Source: Typhlomys cinereus
Taxonomy: Eukaryota; Chordata; Mammalia; Rodentia; Platacanthomyidae
Assembly: GCA_023101885.1 (NCBI GenBank)
Contig: JALPQD010000232.1
Span: 1,082,618-1,146,617, forward strand
Length of the DNA stretch: 64,000 nt
Reading direction: 5' to 3'
The position numbers and the translations under genes are program-made. Positions within the stretch are counted from its first letter, which is position 1. Each line of letters begins with the position of its first letter. Under the pieces are notes generated by a model. It did no database searches and was not told the origin of the DNA. It was given only the letters and a program-made list of their open reading frames with translations. This document shows, one piece after another, positions 1 to 12,147 of this stretch.

Positions 1-158
1 CAATAAAGGATGCTCCAGGGATTGCAGGGAGGGAGGGCTACTGAGAGAAAGGGAGGGAAGGGGGTGAAAAGAAGAGGAATGGGGAGTGTAAAGGGGACTG
101 GGGAGGGCTGGAGAGAGGGAGGAGACCCAGGTACCTATTAAGTTTGTTTTTTTTTATT
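1..158 (+). mobile_element. L1 3'UTR end, truncated by window edge
   Basis: The segment carries the signature of the younger L1 family in this window: a G-rich homopurine tract followed by a 'gtacctattaagtttgt' terminus, the same ending as the near-complete L1 at 26827-32660. The 5' part lies outside the window, so its length and left TSD cannot be judged. Confidence 0.85.
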
Positions 159-565
159 TTAACAATGAGAAATTTATTTTAATTGAAGATATAAATTATG
201 AAATTTAACTCATATCTACTTTTATTCTAACATTTTTTCAGATCCAAATTGACAAAAAAACAAACAACAAATGTATTGATGCTGTATTGGGCTAATTATC
301 TTTACAATTTGAGGGATCCAAAAATGATACAATTTTTGTTAAGTCACAGTTTATTTACACCTAGGCAAGTGTACAACACTGTTTTTCATAAATTAAGACA
401 TCTTTGAATTTTTACAAAAGCTTAGTAGTCAAAATATTTAATAAAAACATACTATATCAAATTTAGTGTTTAAAAATAAATGTCACAATGTTTCACCTTC
501 AGTTAAATATAACTGAACGTAGTGGTTTATGATTAAGCCACTAAGAATGATTAAAGTGTTATTTT
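159..565. other. Unassigned A+T-rich sequence
   Basis: I see no recognisable repeat, RNA gene or coding pattern here. It separates the L1 tail from the first tRNA-derived SINE. Confidence 0.5.
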
Positions 566-778
566 GGGGATGGAGAGACTTTTGGCTCAGGGATTAAGGC
601 TCTGCCTTGCAAGCAGAAGGTCCTGAGTTCAGACCCCAGGTCCCATATATAAACATCAGGTGGAAATGGCAGCAGCCTGGACTTCCAGCCCTGGTGAGCA
701 GAGCCTGAGAAATCTCAGAGTGAAGCAAAAAGAAGGTAGAAGCAGCTTCCACATGGATACACAATGCCTTCTGATACT
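566..778 (+). mobile_element. tRNA-derived SINE (B2-superfamily-like), older copy
   Basis: The head reads 'ggggatggagag...ttggctcagg' with a pol III A-box-like 'tggctcaggg' and a B-box-like 'gagttcagacc'. A body follows with the motifs 'cagcagcctgg', 'gagcctgagaaatc' and 'gtgaagcaaaa', which recur in the other older copies of this family in the window. Divergence and the lack of a clear TSD suggest an older insertion. Confidence 0.85.
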
Positions 779-899
779 TAAGTTTGTTTGATTGTGAAAA
801 AATAAATAAACATAATAGAAAAAAAGTAGCAATTTCTATAGCTACTACATTTAGCCAACTATTTTATAGGTTTCTGTCTGAGTCCACTTACATCCTTAG

Positions 900-1690
900 T
901 TATTTATTGGTCTCCCAACATGAGTCTTATGCCCTCATCTCCTTTCTTTACACATTTCTCCAAAAAATTCCACTTTTCCCCACTTTCCTCTGTGTTTTCA
1001 ATGTGCCCCTCTTCAAAGTTCTTGTATCATACCACATGTACCATTAATGATCTCTTTCAAGGCTTGTGATAGTTATAGGTATTTCTAGGGAAGCACGAGA
1101 TCAGTGTTTGTATCTACTTGTGAGAGGAACCAAATAGTGTTTGGCTTTCTGCATCTGGTTTACTTCCTTTAGCATAATATTCTTCCAATAGATGTTACCA
1201 GCTTTATGCATTTACTAGCGTATTCTACTATCTGATTTTTCTTATTAAATAATATTCCATTGTATATATGTATCACCTTTTCATTATCCAAACAGTAGAG
1301 GATATCTAAGCTGATTCTATTTGCCTTCACCTGTGAATCTAGTTGCAATGAGCACACATGTGCAAGTTTCTCTGTAGAAAGACAGAGTCTTATAGGAATA
1401 TGCTCCAGAATTATAGCTGGATCACAGGACAATTCAATTTTTAAATATTTGTGGAACCTCCAAACTGATATCCAAAATGACTTCTCTGGCTTACATGACC
1501 ACTAGCAATAAGTAAGAGTTCCTATTTCAACCACATCCTCTCCAGAATCTCTTATTTGTGTTCTTCTTTTAGGAGTAGCTGATTGAAGCCATTCTGACAA
1601 GAGTAAGTAGGAAGTCAAAGTAGTTTTAATATTCATGTCCCTTATTTTTAGGGAAATTTTTCACTATTTCCATACTTCTTAGATACTTAA
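900..1690 (-). mobile_element. Old L1 fragment (ORF2 C-terminus and part of 3'UTR), antisense
   Basis: Read on the minus strand, the segment aligns by eye with the L1 ORF2 C-terminal region (the 'tggaatattatttaataag' area, and further 5' 'ccagagaagtcattttggat'). The part nearer position 900 is probably 3'UTR. All frames are broken. It is more diverged than the L1 tails with TSDs elsewhere in the window. Confidence 0.7.
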
Positions 1691-2295
1691 ATTTCTTCTT
1701 TAAGGAGTCTGTGCAGTGTAAAGAAAATTCTTTTTTTTTTAATTGCATGTGCCAGTTTCTCATTAAGAAACACATATTGCAAAGTGACACACAGACACAA
1801 AATGTAAGGAGATAAAACGTGTGCTTGCAAATATTATTGGCACTGGTAAAGTGGCTGTTGGATTACTTGAGCATAACCAGCACTATAATTCTCTTCTATT
1901 TTCTGTCAAGCATTCTAGTGCTGTGAAATAAAATGAGAACAACAACGTGAATAAGATAAAATAATGTGAAACTCATGGAGAATATCATCTCTCTATCATC
2001 TATATTTCAATAAATTAATCAGCCATCTATATTTATCTCTCTCCTTGAGTTTTTCCCCTTCTCTCCACCCACTCCTTTCACACCTTTTCCTTCCGCTTTC
2101 CAGAAGTGACGTAGTGTTTAGAAATGTTTTAAAGGTATTTTTTTTTTGCTACTTCACTGTCAATTATACTTCCAAGAGTGTATATGATAATTTTTCCTAA
2201 TAAACCAGTTCAGACAATCCACAGAGAGAAGGCAACACCTGGCAGGAATGCAGTCCATGGCAAGGAACAGAGATTAGAACACATATTAACAGGTA
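1691..2295. other. Unassigned sequence
   Basis: Mostly A+T-rich with a short T-run at about 1730 and a pyrimidine-rich patch at 2035-2100. I recognise no gene or repeat. Confidence 0.4.
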
Positions 2296-2435
2296 CAATG
2301 AACCACCATGGTGGCTAATGCCTGGATGTACAGCACGTGAAAGGCTGAGGCAGAAACATCTAGCACAATTCTAGCACAGGATGGGTCAGATAACAAGATA
2401 ACATGGACTACAAAAGGAGATCTGTCACACAGAAC
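2296..2435 (+). mobile_element. Degenerate B1-like (7SL-derived) SINE
   Basis: The order of motifs follows B1: 'catggtggctaatgcctg', then 'aggctgaggcagaaa', then 'gactacaaaaggagatctgtc'. Divergence is high and the ends are approximate. Confidence 0.5.
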
Positions 2436-2968
2436 AATAAGGATCAAAAATGAGGAGGACATAGAAAAAACCACATCATTTCTAGACAATATGAATTGCC
2501 ATTCTTACACTGAATAGTTCTTAAACTACTATATAGCCTCAAGTATCTTAAATATAGGGACCCTGGAGTCAGAGAAATCATGAGCAAAGTTTCAGTCTTT
2601 GAAGTATTGAATAGCCAAACTTGGCAGGATGAAAACACATGCCATATTCCTTGAATGTGAAATTCTTTCAGGGAAGAGATGGGAATGCAAACACCCAACT
2701 ATTTGCACAGTTGAGAGCAAGAAGTCTGTTTTCTCACGTTTATTTTATTCTCATCTCCACTGTGCTATCCACAGCGATATGTTTCCTATTTAGTTTGGTC
2801 TTTGTCTTTAATTCCCCAGTATCATATGATTCATGCTCAGAGGATTTCTGTGTAGGTGTCATGTATATCTGTACAACATATCATCATTATGTGATTTTAT
2901 TACCCATAAGCTTTCAAAGCATTGAGGCCTATCTCACAGGATGCTAAACTCTAAAACAATACAAACAC

Positions 2969-3019
<51 letters not shown>

Positions 3020-3984
3020 ACACACACACACCAATTATATTATGTGAAATCCATGGATTTTGTTCTGTCACCTCTCAGGAGAACTGACCACCACACTATA
3101 ATTCTATAAGGAAAGCTAGGAATATCCACTGGATCTGTGACAGTGTACTTAATAAACATATTAAAGAACATGAAAGAAACAATAAGTCCGTCTGACATCA
3201 AGTGGAAATGAGCCATGATGGGAAGTCTTTTTTTATGGAAACAATGCAAATAAGTCTTGACAGAAGCCTCAATGTATGTTGTAAATTACAGTCTTATCAT
3301 GTCCTGTGCTTCTGAGAGAAACTAAGTCGCCTTATAGTACACTCCTACCCAAAAGGAATCATTCAAACAGAAACCTCTTGTCAGTGGTTTTAATTTTTAA
3401 ATGACTTTCCAATATACTAATACCCAGAAGGGGAAAAGGAAAATTATTATAATAAAAGGATGTACTTTGTTGTACAATCAATAGGTAATTTTGTCTGCTT
3501 CCTACAGCTTTGTCTTTTCTTTGCTTCCAGATTTGTGAAAGGACATCACTGCATACTAAGAGGATTCAGATTTGTGTAGATTATTGCAAAACCTTCTGTG
3601 CGGTCCTGTGTTTGCACACTTATCATACTGTGAGTAGCTCATTTAAGTATAATTTAGTATATTTATGAGTAAGAGCAATTTTATGATTTCTTTCCCTTTG
3701 TTGACTTTAATTTAGCAGAATGTTCTTTTGAAGTTTATGAAGTCAGAATTGACAATCAACATAATGAGCTCTGATAGGTTTTAAAAACTGTATAAAGGGC
3801 CTGAACATCTAGGGTATGAGTAATTTATATTCATCTAAATCAGTGTAAATAAGATGTATGTTTTAAATATCTATGGTGTCTATCATTCAACTTCATAAGA
3901 AACATGGATAGAAATTATGTGATTCTTTGATGTAATAATGGCAGAGTCAGCAAAGAATTAGAAATCTGTTTTTAACAATCCATG
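2436..3984. other. Unassigned sequence containing a (CA)n tract
   Basis: No recognised repeat apart from the microsatellite at 2969-3033. A 102-codon open frame at 2639-2947 (+) has no recognisable motif and is of a length expected by chance. Confidence 0.4.
2969..3033. repeat. (CA)n microsatellite
   Basis: A nearly pure CA dinucleotide run with a small interruption near its right end ('acatacaacacac'). Confidence 0.95.
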
Positions 3985-5180
3985 CCTTTCACAGTAGCAA
4001 TATAAAAACTTTGTGGTCTTCTGAAGGGAACAGTATAAAGAATGAAGAGGAAAGGCCTGACAGAGTAGATATCCTGACCCCACCACCAAGACCTGTCCTA
4101 TTGCAGTGAAAGATTAGTGAGCCAGAAAACCACAACTCACCAAAGTGCAGAGTATGTACTTCCCTAGAATGCTCAGCCCTAATCAGGTAATCCAAATCTC
4201 TCCCCATCCCAAGACTCAGGTAACTATGCAGAAGATTGTAAGAGTCTAAAGGTGGGGGAATGGAAGTGTGCTTCTAGCCAGGGTACTTCAGTCATGAGCC
4301 AACCCATCCAGGAACATACTTCAGTGATATCTACAATCAACAAATCTACACAAAGACTGACATGCTAACACTTCCCCATGAGCCAGCAAGGCTATCTCAG
4401 AAGAAACAGCTACACATAATGAGAATCCAGCAAGGATATCTCAGGACAAACAATTGCACTCAGTGAGAATCTTAGGGTCAGATGCAGGACAGTGACTGGA
4501 TGCCTCCTTCAGCACTAGAGGATTTGGCCCCTGTGATAGTTAATCCTGGGTGTCAACTTGACCACACCTGGCATTAGCTAAGATCATCTGATGAGATTAT
4601 CCAGATCAATACATTCACAATACAAAGACCAGTCCTAGATCTGATTGGAAACTCCTCCAAGCAGACAAGATAAAAGGAACCTTAAAACAGAAGACTGACT
4701 AGAGACTCTCCAAAGCATGCTAGAAACTCCTCTTCCCTCCTGCTGCCTGGCTCCTTCTACCTTTTAGCCCTCCAACCCTCCAAGTGTTCAACATAACTAA
4801 AGACTCTTCAGAACTCCTCCAGCCTTCAGCCATCATCCACTGGCCTACAGGACTAAACAGGTATTGGCAGCTATTTTTGGACTACCTCGGCCATATCTAG
4901 TAAGCTAATTCAATAAATCTTTTTATACATCATTCTGTTGGTTCTGTGGCTCTAAAGAACCCTGACTTATACAGCCACTTGAAGGACCACTTATACTACT
5001 ACAGAGGCCTGTTGTCTTAGGTGCTCCACCTGTGGTTCTCACATGCAGAGAGACATGAGGGTAGGAAATCAGGGACAGATATTTGAAGGAGGGTGGAGGA
5101 GAGGAAGGAGGAAAGCATAGACCTAAACCTATTTTGCTTGTATATAAAAATAATCTTAAACAAAAATGAAAAAAAATTGT
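3985..5180 (+). mobile_element. Old L1 3'UTR, split by a solo LTR
   Basis: The left part (about 3985-4531) has motifs shared with other L1 3'UTRs in the window ('gtgagccagaaaaccacaac', 'caaatctctccccatcccaa', 'agattgtaagag'). The right part (4974-5180) ends with a homopurine tract and an A-rich tail. The two halves are separated by the LTR at 4532-4973. The left boundary is approximate. Confidence 0.6.
4532..4973 (+). mobile_element. Solo LTR, ERVL type (MT2/MLT2-like)
   Basis: It opens with 'tgtgatagttaatcctgggt' and 'gtcaacttgac'. Near the end it has an 'aataaa' signal, followed by 'ctgttggttctgtggctct' and 'aaccctgacttataca', a pattern characteristic of ERVL LTRs of the MLT2/MT2 group. 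The ends fit TG...CA. The flanks 'gcccc' (4527-4531) and 'gccac' (4974-4978) look like a 5-bp TSD with one change. No internal viral sequence is present, so this is most likely a recombination product. It is nested in an L1 3'UTR and is therefore younger than that L1. Confidence 0.8.
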
Positions 5181-6971
5181 TGGAGACAGATCAAGGAAGG
5201 TTCCAGAACTTTTCTTATTGTAAGATCATACTTCACTGCAGAGAGTATGAAAGTAATTGTGAAGATGATGACAAAAACGAAGGTTTAGGTTTAAGGTCCA
5301 AATTCACTAGTCCCATAATAGTGGATGACAGTTTGTTGGGGTAATAGTACCATTGCAATTGGTTGCACCAGAATGCCTTCTTAAGTGCATGTTTAAGTGC
5401 ATGCTTAACATTCCTTCCAATATAAGAATTAGTGACACCAACAAAAAAATACATAAGTACATGGCATTACAGTTCAGTACTGTCTGAAAAGATTTAATTT
5501 TCTCTGGAAAATTACAAATTATACTTATTGCTTTTAGATTCAACATGGAAATGCCATGCTGGGTAAGGAACATAAAGTCCATGCCTTTTAATTCTTGCTA
5601 TTCACACAGGCTCCTGGTGTCACATAATAACCCTCATGTGTGGTGAATGAATTATTTCAGAATAAAATACTTGTCAGAGAGTACTATTTAATTGTTAAAT
5701 GCTCTTTATCTCAATAGAATTAATTTGCATTTAAATGAACACTTCTTAAGATAATTATCCCACTAGAATTTTTTTATTATTGATATAAAAGTATTGAGCA
5801 ATTATTGTAGTACCTACAGAAATTATGTGGACTTGAAATTAACTGTGGACATGTTAGGCAATTAAATTAATATACAATTTTAATATTATTTTCTCTACAA
5901 TTTAATAATTTCATTAAATACTCTAGAGGAAATAATTGTCTTTCCAGTCCAAAATACGCCATAACAATTGTTTTATCCTGTTTCTGATGCAAAACATTAT
6001 TTTTTGATTGAATAAATGTATATTTGCTATTCATTAAGCTATTAAAGCCATTATCAATAATTAATGAATAACCATTTATGTACAAAAAAATTCCATGTGG
6101 TAGCCTTTAAAATTATTTAGTATAAATTGTACACATTTGGGGAAAATATAATATTGAAATGTAGATAAAATGCTAAAATAATGTTTAGATTAATAATAAG
6201 TAAAATAACTTTTGATAAACAGGGTCACAAATTATTGATGACTGTCTAAAATAGCATGAAAAACACAACTACAATGCAATATTCAGAACATACTGACATT
6301 ACACTGTAAGGCAATGAATAGCCACCATACATTTACTGTGTTAATTTTTTAGTATGTCATTACTGAGTATTGAAAGTTAACTAATATCTTTTCATTTTCT
6401 TTCTAACTTCATTTTGAAACAGTCATAAATAACCTTTAATGCGAGATAGAGATGAAGAGAATTAGGATCGATTTAATTACATGTACACTTTATTCTTTCA
6501 ATTAGAATATGAGTTGCCAGTTTCTAACAGCTTTTACTGTAACATAATTGTTAATGCTAAGGTAAATTTGATAATTTGGTTTGTATTGAGATTTGTTGAA
6601 CTATAATACTGGCTGCTGGTCAGGATTGGAATGGGATGTACTATCATAGGTATATAATGTTCCCACAATACTGAGCTCTTGCTGAAAGGTCCATGATTCT
6701 TTGTTTGCCAGTTAAAATTGTACAGAAAACTTATTCTGAAGCTATGTCAAATGCTTGCTTTGTGACCAGTAATGTGTATAAGATTTGAGTACCTAAGTGT
6801 CTTTCTTTATCAAAGATAGATTGCATACACTGAATAATAACAAATAACGCATTTCTTTTGCAACTGAGGACTTTGAAAGTGGTTCCATAATGATTCAAAA
6901 CTTACTGAATTGGCTTTGTGTTTAGACTCTGCTTGCAGAGATAAACTTGTAAATGTTAAGAGACAAATCTG
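5181..6971. other. Unassigned A+T-rich, single-copy-looking sequence
   Basis: No SINE heads, L1 motifs, simple repeats or coding signals are evident. Short open frames here are isolated and have no recognisable domain. Confidence 0.45.
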
Positions 6972-7277
6972 TTTTTTTTTTTTTATTTTTGCATGTGTGT
7001 ATGTAGGTGCAGGCGTGTACATGTGCATATGGATGTCCAAGAAGGCAGTGTGTGTGAGTGTGGAGGCTCAAAGGTGACTATGGCTATCATCCAGGATTGT
7101 CCCTATCTCCTTGCTTCCTGCTGGATTTTCCCAGCCTCCTGCTTCTAGGGCTAGAAATCTAAGCCTCTCCCACTGCCATGTATCAGGCATTTTGGATGGA
7201 TCTGAGATCTGAACTCAGGTTTCTTTTCTTGTGTGGCAAAGGCTTATTCCCAAAGCTGTGTCTGTAGCTCTCAGATA
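6972..7277 (-). mobile_element. Old tRNA-derived SINE, antisense
   Basis: A T-run (the A-tail on the other strand) is followed by TG-rich sequence, 'gtggaggctcaaaggtgact', and a B-box-like complement 'gatctgaactc'. The order matches the other minus-strand copies of this SINE. It is considerably diverged. Confidence 0.7.
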
Positions 7278-7324
7278 TATATATATAATGTTCTGCCCTT
7301 AGAACATTCTACAAGTAGATCTTT

Positions 7325-7337
7325 ACTTTATTAAACT

Positions 7338-7419
<82 letters not shown>

Positions 7420-7664
7420 CAGAGAACGTTTGTCCCTGTAGAGGCTCAAGGGTGACCTCATCCTGGGACTGTTTCTGCCCCCCTTTGCTTCACTCTGGGA
7501 TTTCCCAAGCTCGCTCCACCAGAGCTAGAAGTGCAGGCGGCTGTCATTTCTGCCTGAAGTTTTGTTATGTGGGATCTGGGATCTGAACTCAGGGCCTTAG
7601 CTTATGAGGCAGAGTCTTAACCTCTGAACCATCTCTCCAGCCCCACAAATGGACTTTATTAAAC
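7325..7664 (-). mobile_element. tRNA-derived SINE with TSD and (TG)n/(TTTA)n tail
   Basis: The element spans 7337-7652. It has a (TTTA)n tail, then (TG)n at 7384-7417, body motifs 'ggctcaagggtgac' and 'ctgggatttcccaag', and the head complement 'gatctgaactc...atctctccagcccc'. It is flanked by a perfect 12-bp duplication 'actttattaaac' at 7325-7336 and 7653-7664, which marks L1-type target-primed insertion. Confidence 0.9.
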
Positions 7665-10600
7665 ATAATGATTAAAATGAAACTCTTTCCTCTTCATGTG
7701 AATACACACCAAAAATAGCTTTTATGATTCTAAAAGTAAGAAAAAATAGAAAAATGCAAAAAAAAACTAAACAATATCTTATAAATCTTGAGAAGAAGAA
7801 TAGACATTCTGGATATCTCTGTTGTAAGCAGATATTCACATAACCATAATATTTCAAGCATCGACCCCCGAGTCTGTGTGTTCAATAACAGAGATCCAGT
7901 CCAAGATTTTAGTGTCTGAATAGAGTGAAAGGCTGTATAGATTTTTCTGATTAAATCCTCTGTGTCTATGCCTAGAAGCATTATCCCCTGCAAAAGCATC
8001 TTAGTGATTATATTGTCCTTCTACCCATAGCACTAGGAAATGAAATTATTTCTGTGGAAAATAAGAACCTGGCCCCATCACTCCTGCCATGACTCAATCT
8101 TGGGGCATAGCTGGCATTCTGTGAGATGTTAATCAGAAGACCAAAGACTTACTACAACCCACTGACCTTTCATAAAAAAGATAGCCACTCTGAGAGAAAT
8201 GGACCAATGTTGCTACCAGCAGATTTATAACAATAATACAGAAGATTTCTTGGAAGGAAAGACCGATTGCTTTCTCGATAGAGGGACTATGTTCATTTGG
8301 TTTATTTGTGAGAAAGTCAAGCCCAATGACACATTCAAAAACAATGGAGATTTTCATGGGAAGTCCTTACAAGAAATCTGGCATTTACAGACAGATGATT
8401 ATGAAGTTGTAATTAAAGAAAGTAAGTATGCAAACTGGCTGTTAAGTCAGGACTTCATGTGCAAGCCCAAATACTGAAGTCAGTAACACTGTGAAATAGA
8501 CTAGAACTTAATTCTATCAGACTGAAATAATGTGTGTGCAGGACAGTGACAAAATTTGTCCCTGTTCCTACAATGCAGCAATGTAATAAAGTAACAGCAA
8601 CAATAGATCATCTAAGCAGATTCTGACAGATCTCAGGGAATGAGTTACTGAACCTACAGAATCCTTGTCCTCAGAGGATGATCTTATTCCCTTGTAAGTT
8701 TGTACTATTGAATAGTGACAGCAGAATTGTAACAATTAAAAAAGGACTTTTTTCTTTTGGAAACTCCTCATTTAATTGATAACTCCTCACTTTTCTGTAA
8801 TCATCTTTAATAATGCTTGCTTCTGCTTTGTATATAACAAAATAAAACAAGGAAAACAAGGCTTACTGAATTTGGCCAGGAATAATTCTAAACAATTACA
8901 CTCATGGTCAACATCAAAAAGATATGGAGTTGATTCTACAGCTCAGTGAATATGATAAAATGTTGTCTAAAGTAATCATTTCAGCAAAAAAAAAAAGAAA
9001 TACAGAATTTTTTCACAAAGAAACAAGAACAAAACTATTTCTTGTGGCCAGTTCATAGCTCAATGTCACTCCAAAGGAGAGGGGCTCCCTTAATTTCTCA
9101 CCTGTTTCTTGTGCATGTGTTGGGTGGAATCATGCATAGATCTTGTGAAAGTGAGTTTTGCTCCAGCATTTTCTGCAAATGAGCTTTGCTGCAGAGTTTT
9201 CATAGCTGCAGTGTTTTTATGGCTTTGTGGTATCATTGAATAAAGGGTTTAACACTCTATTGAAGAGCCAAATTGAAATGAATGAAACTGTTGTAGCTGA
9301 AATTCATTTTTTGTTAGCATCCAATAATAACATGGATTTCAGACCTGAAAATAGGAAAACTATACTGGCAGAAGGACACGACATGATCTAAAGACATACA
9401 AAGAAAAAGCTTTATGGAAACTAATAAACACGAGGACTTATCATAACAGAAATTCAGAAGGGAGAATATAAAACATAAAACACACTGAACATTTGAAAGA
9501 CTTCTCAGTGTCAAAAATTTAATAAACATAATGACTATAAAAAAAACACAAAGTTTAATTAGTTCCCAGTGGTGAAAGCAAAACAAAACCCAAATCAGAG
9601 AAGTAATAGACGTCTGCTAGTGTTTTATACAACATAGTGAATCTATAGTAGTTTCACAACTTAATCCTCATTTCTGTCCCATTACAACCTTTCTCTTCCA
9701 TGTCAGTCTCCTTCTTGTTTTCAGGTCTTGTATGTGTAGTTTCACTCTGGGATGAATTTGATTGCATGTAGATGAGGACTTTCTGGAACATGAATCATGT
9801 ATCAATGGGAATAGCATTGAGGAAAGCATCCTGCTTCCCCACTCATCCCTAACAGCATTAACCTTCATCTGTCTCTGAGAGTGGTGTGGGGACTCATCAA
9901 ATCTTTGTCATTCTGTAGTGAAATGTTGATAGCAAAAATCCTGTATAGGTCTAATGGAAATATACATATCTGCAGAGAATTCATAGAAGCAAAAGTTCTG
10001 TAATGTTAAGATAATATTTGAACACAATCCTAGCTACTTTAGTCTCTTCAAATCTTACCGCTCCCTCTTCTGCAATATTCCCTATGTCACGGGGTGGGTA
10101 TGTGGCTTATATGTCATGTCTAGAGCTGAGCAGTTCACCGTTCATGTTTTCTGAACTTTTGCTAGTTATTTCCTTCTGTAATAAACAGTTTCTATTGCAG
10201 AAGGAAGCATCTAGATTGAATGCTGAGTGCTCTTCTAATTCCTGGGTGAATGTTTAAATGGCACTTTGATATAGTGTCTTTATAGACAAATCTTAGTAGT
10301 GTCTGATCCCTTAATGTCTATGCCCTCTACTTTCATAAGTTCCAGTTATGAATCCTGTTGCAAGAGAACAGAAGTGTTCACATATGAGAACAGACAGAAA
10401 GCAATGAAAAAAATAATTTTTACTTACAAGTTAACCATAATCATAATAAATTTGAATTTTTATCGACAACATCAGAAACAAGAAGGAAAAATAGTGTTCC
10501 AAGTATAAAAAGGAACAGAAATATTCATCCTTTTGCTTATCCTTAACAAACAGGAAAAAGTTTCAGAGTGAAACCTTGATACCAGGCTATCATTTAGATA

Positions 10601-11029
10601 CTCAAGGAAAAAGTCATAGTGACTGTAAATGTGGTTTGGAAAGAAATTATAAGAGACTGTATAAAAATAGTAAAGGACATATTAATGTAGAGTTCTTCCC
10701 TTTCTACAACTAGCAGGTTTCTTGAAAAGCAACTGAATAAAATAATAAATATATAAATAAATAAGGTTAAAATTTGGAGAGAGGCAATATATTTGATCTA
10801 ATGAAAATGGGTATTACTGGCTTAAGTATACCAAGCATACTATATATAACAAAAGAAACTAAAGAGGCAAGACTGTTTCCCAGGAGGAATTGATCTCTTT
10901 TGAATTTTTACAATAAATTTGAAATAAATTCTAATACAGAATGTTAACAAATCAGTCATTAAGTAATTTAATTCTTTGGAAATGGAAAAATGACTCATGT
11001 GGTAATGTGAGTGTTAGGAAAGCATAAGG
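7665..11029. other. Unassigned sequence, about 3.4 kb
   Basis: No repeat family is recognised with confidence. The region holds one open frame of passing interest (8199-8477, listed separately) and short A-runs. It is among the less repetitive stretches of the window. Confidence 0.4.
8199..8477 (+). other. Unsupported 92-codon open frame
   Basis: The frame begins with ATG, and the same reading frame is open about 11 codons further upstream. The predicted peptide is acidic with several cysteines and tryptophans and has no signal peptide or transmembrane segment that I can see. I do not recognise it. A strong splice-donor-like 'gtaagtat' lies inside the frame at 8422-8429, so the upstream part could be an exon relic. 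Frames this long are expected several times by chance in 64 kb of A+T-rich DNA. I therefore list it as an observation, not a gene. Confidence 0.12.
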
Positions 11030-11260
11030 TCTAGACTTCAGAATTCTACCACCCATTAATGCCAGGTAAAGTACTTATTTGTAATCTCAGCACAGGACTG
11101 CTAGAGAGCCAGTTCCACAACTCAGGAAGGTCCAGAGTAAGTGAGAGATACTGTCTTACAAAGAATAACGTGTGGGGATGTCTGGCTAAGACAATAACAT
11201 TTAATTCTGAGCTGTACATGCATATTTATATACCTACATCATTAAACAAATAAAAAATTA
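11030..11260 (+). mobile_element. Degenerate B3-like SINE
   Basis: The motif order fits rodent B3: 'ccacccattaatgccagg', 'cttatttgtaatctcagcac', 'gtaagtgagagatactgtc', then 'tgtacatgcatattta'. It is highly diverged and the 5' head is barely visible. Confidence 0.6.
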
Positions 11261-11895
11261 CAATACCTAAACACATAAAGTTCACAGAAATCTACTCATT
11301 GTCTGAATTCACTGGTATTAAAATTCTAAATTAGGAATGTGCATATATTTTGAACAAGTCTTACCTAAAAATCTAAAATCCAAAATAATTCTGTGAGAAA
11401 CTTCACACCTCATGTGACACGTCACTGTAATAATGCAGTCACAGGAACAATGTTGTATCATGTCATTTTCAGACTGCCTACATAAGATATTTTGTCTTAA
11501 TTTCTCTTCTGCTGAAGTGATCCATATTTTCTGAGGAAAGCTGTGTAAATTTAAGATCCATGGAGTTAGGAAGTCAAGGCAATGAGAGTTTTAAGAAGCA
11601 TGTCAGTTGCATCCACATTTAGAAAGCAAAGAGCTTGAATATTTACTCAATATTGTTCCATTCAATCTAGAAACTTATGGCCAAGAAATGGTGCCATCTG
11701 TATTGGGTGGGTCTTCCTCAATGAACTTGATCAAAATACTCTCCCAAAGGCATTCCCTTTGGCACCTCTTACTTGCCATCAAAGCTGACAGGTAAGACTA
11801 ACCATCAAATTATTAATACATACATACATAAATAAATATTATATTCAGAAACTAAATCTCTTCACTTAAATTTCTCCTTACTGGTGTGCAGCATT
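11261..11895. other. Unassigned sequence
   Basis: No gene or repeat recognised. A short (CATA)n-like run lies near 11818-11830. Confidence 0.4.
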
Positions 11896-12147
11896 TCAAA
11901 ATCTGAAAATACAGCTGAAGAGATAGTTCAAGGAGTTGAGAACTCCTGAGTTTGGATCCCAAGTCCCTTATAAAAATGCCACGTGGAAACAGTGGTGGCC
12001 TACACTTCCAGTCTTGATGGGCAATCCAGCCTGGGAAATCCCAGAGTGAAGCAAAAAAGGAAAAGTCATCCTTGGTCCTCCACAAGGACACACAGTGCAG
12101 TGCACTCTGACACACACACACAAAATAAATAAAGTCAAAATCTGAAA
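11896..12147 (+). mobile_element. tRNA-derived SINE with 13-bp TSD
   Basis: The element (11909-12134) has a degraded head, 'gccacgtggaaacagtggtg', 'ccagagtgaagcaaaaaagg', 'cacacagtg' and a short (CA)n plus 'aaataaataaa' tail. Perfect 13-bp duplications 'tcaaaatctgaaa' lie at 11896-11908 and 12135-12147. Confidence 0.9.

Noticed and set aside
566..640. tRNA-like heads at SINE starts considered as tRNA genes
   Set aside because: Each is followed by a SINE body and tail, the cloverleaf is imperfect, and the copies are dispersed with TSDs; they are SINE heads, not tRNA genes.
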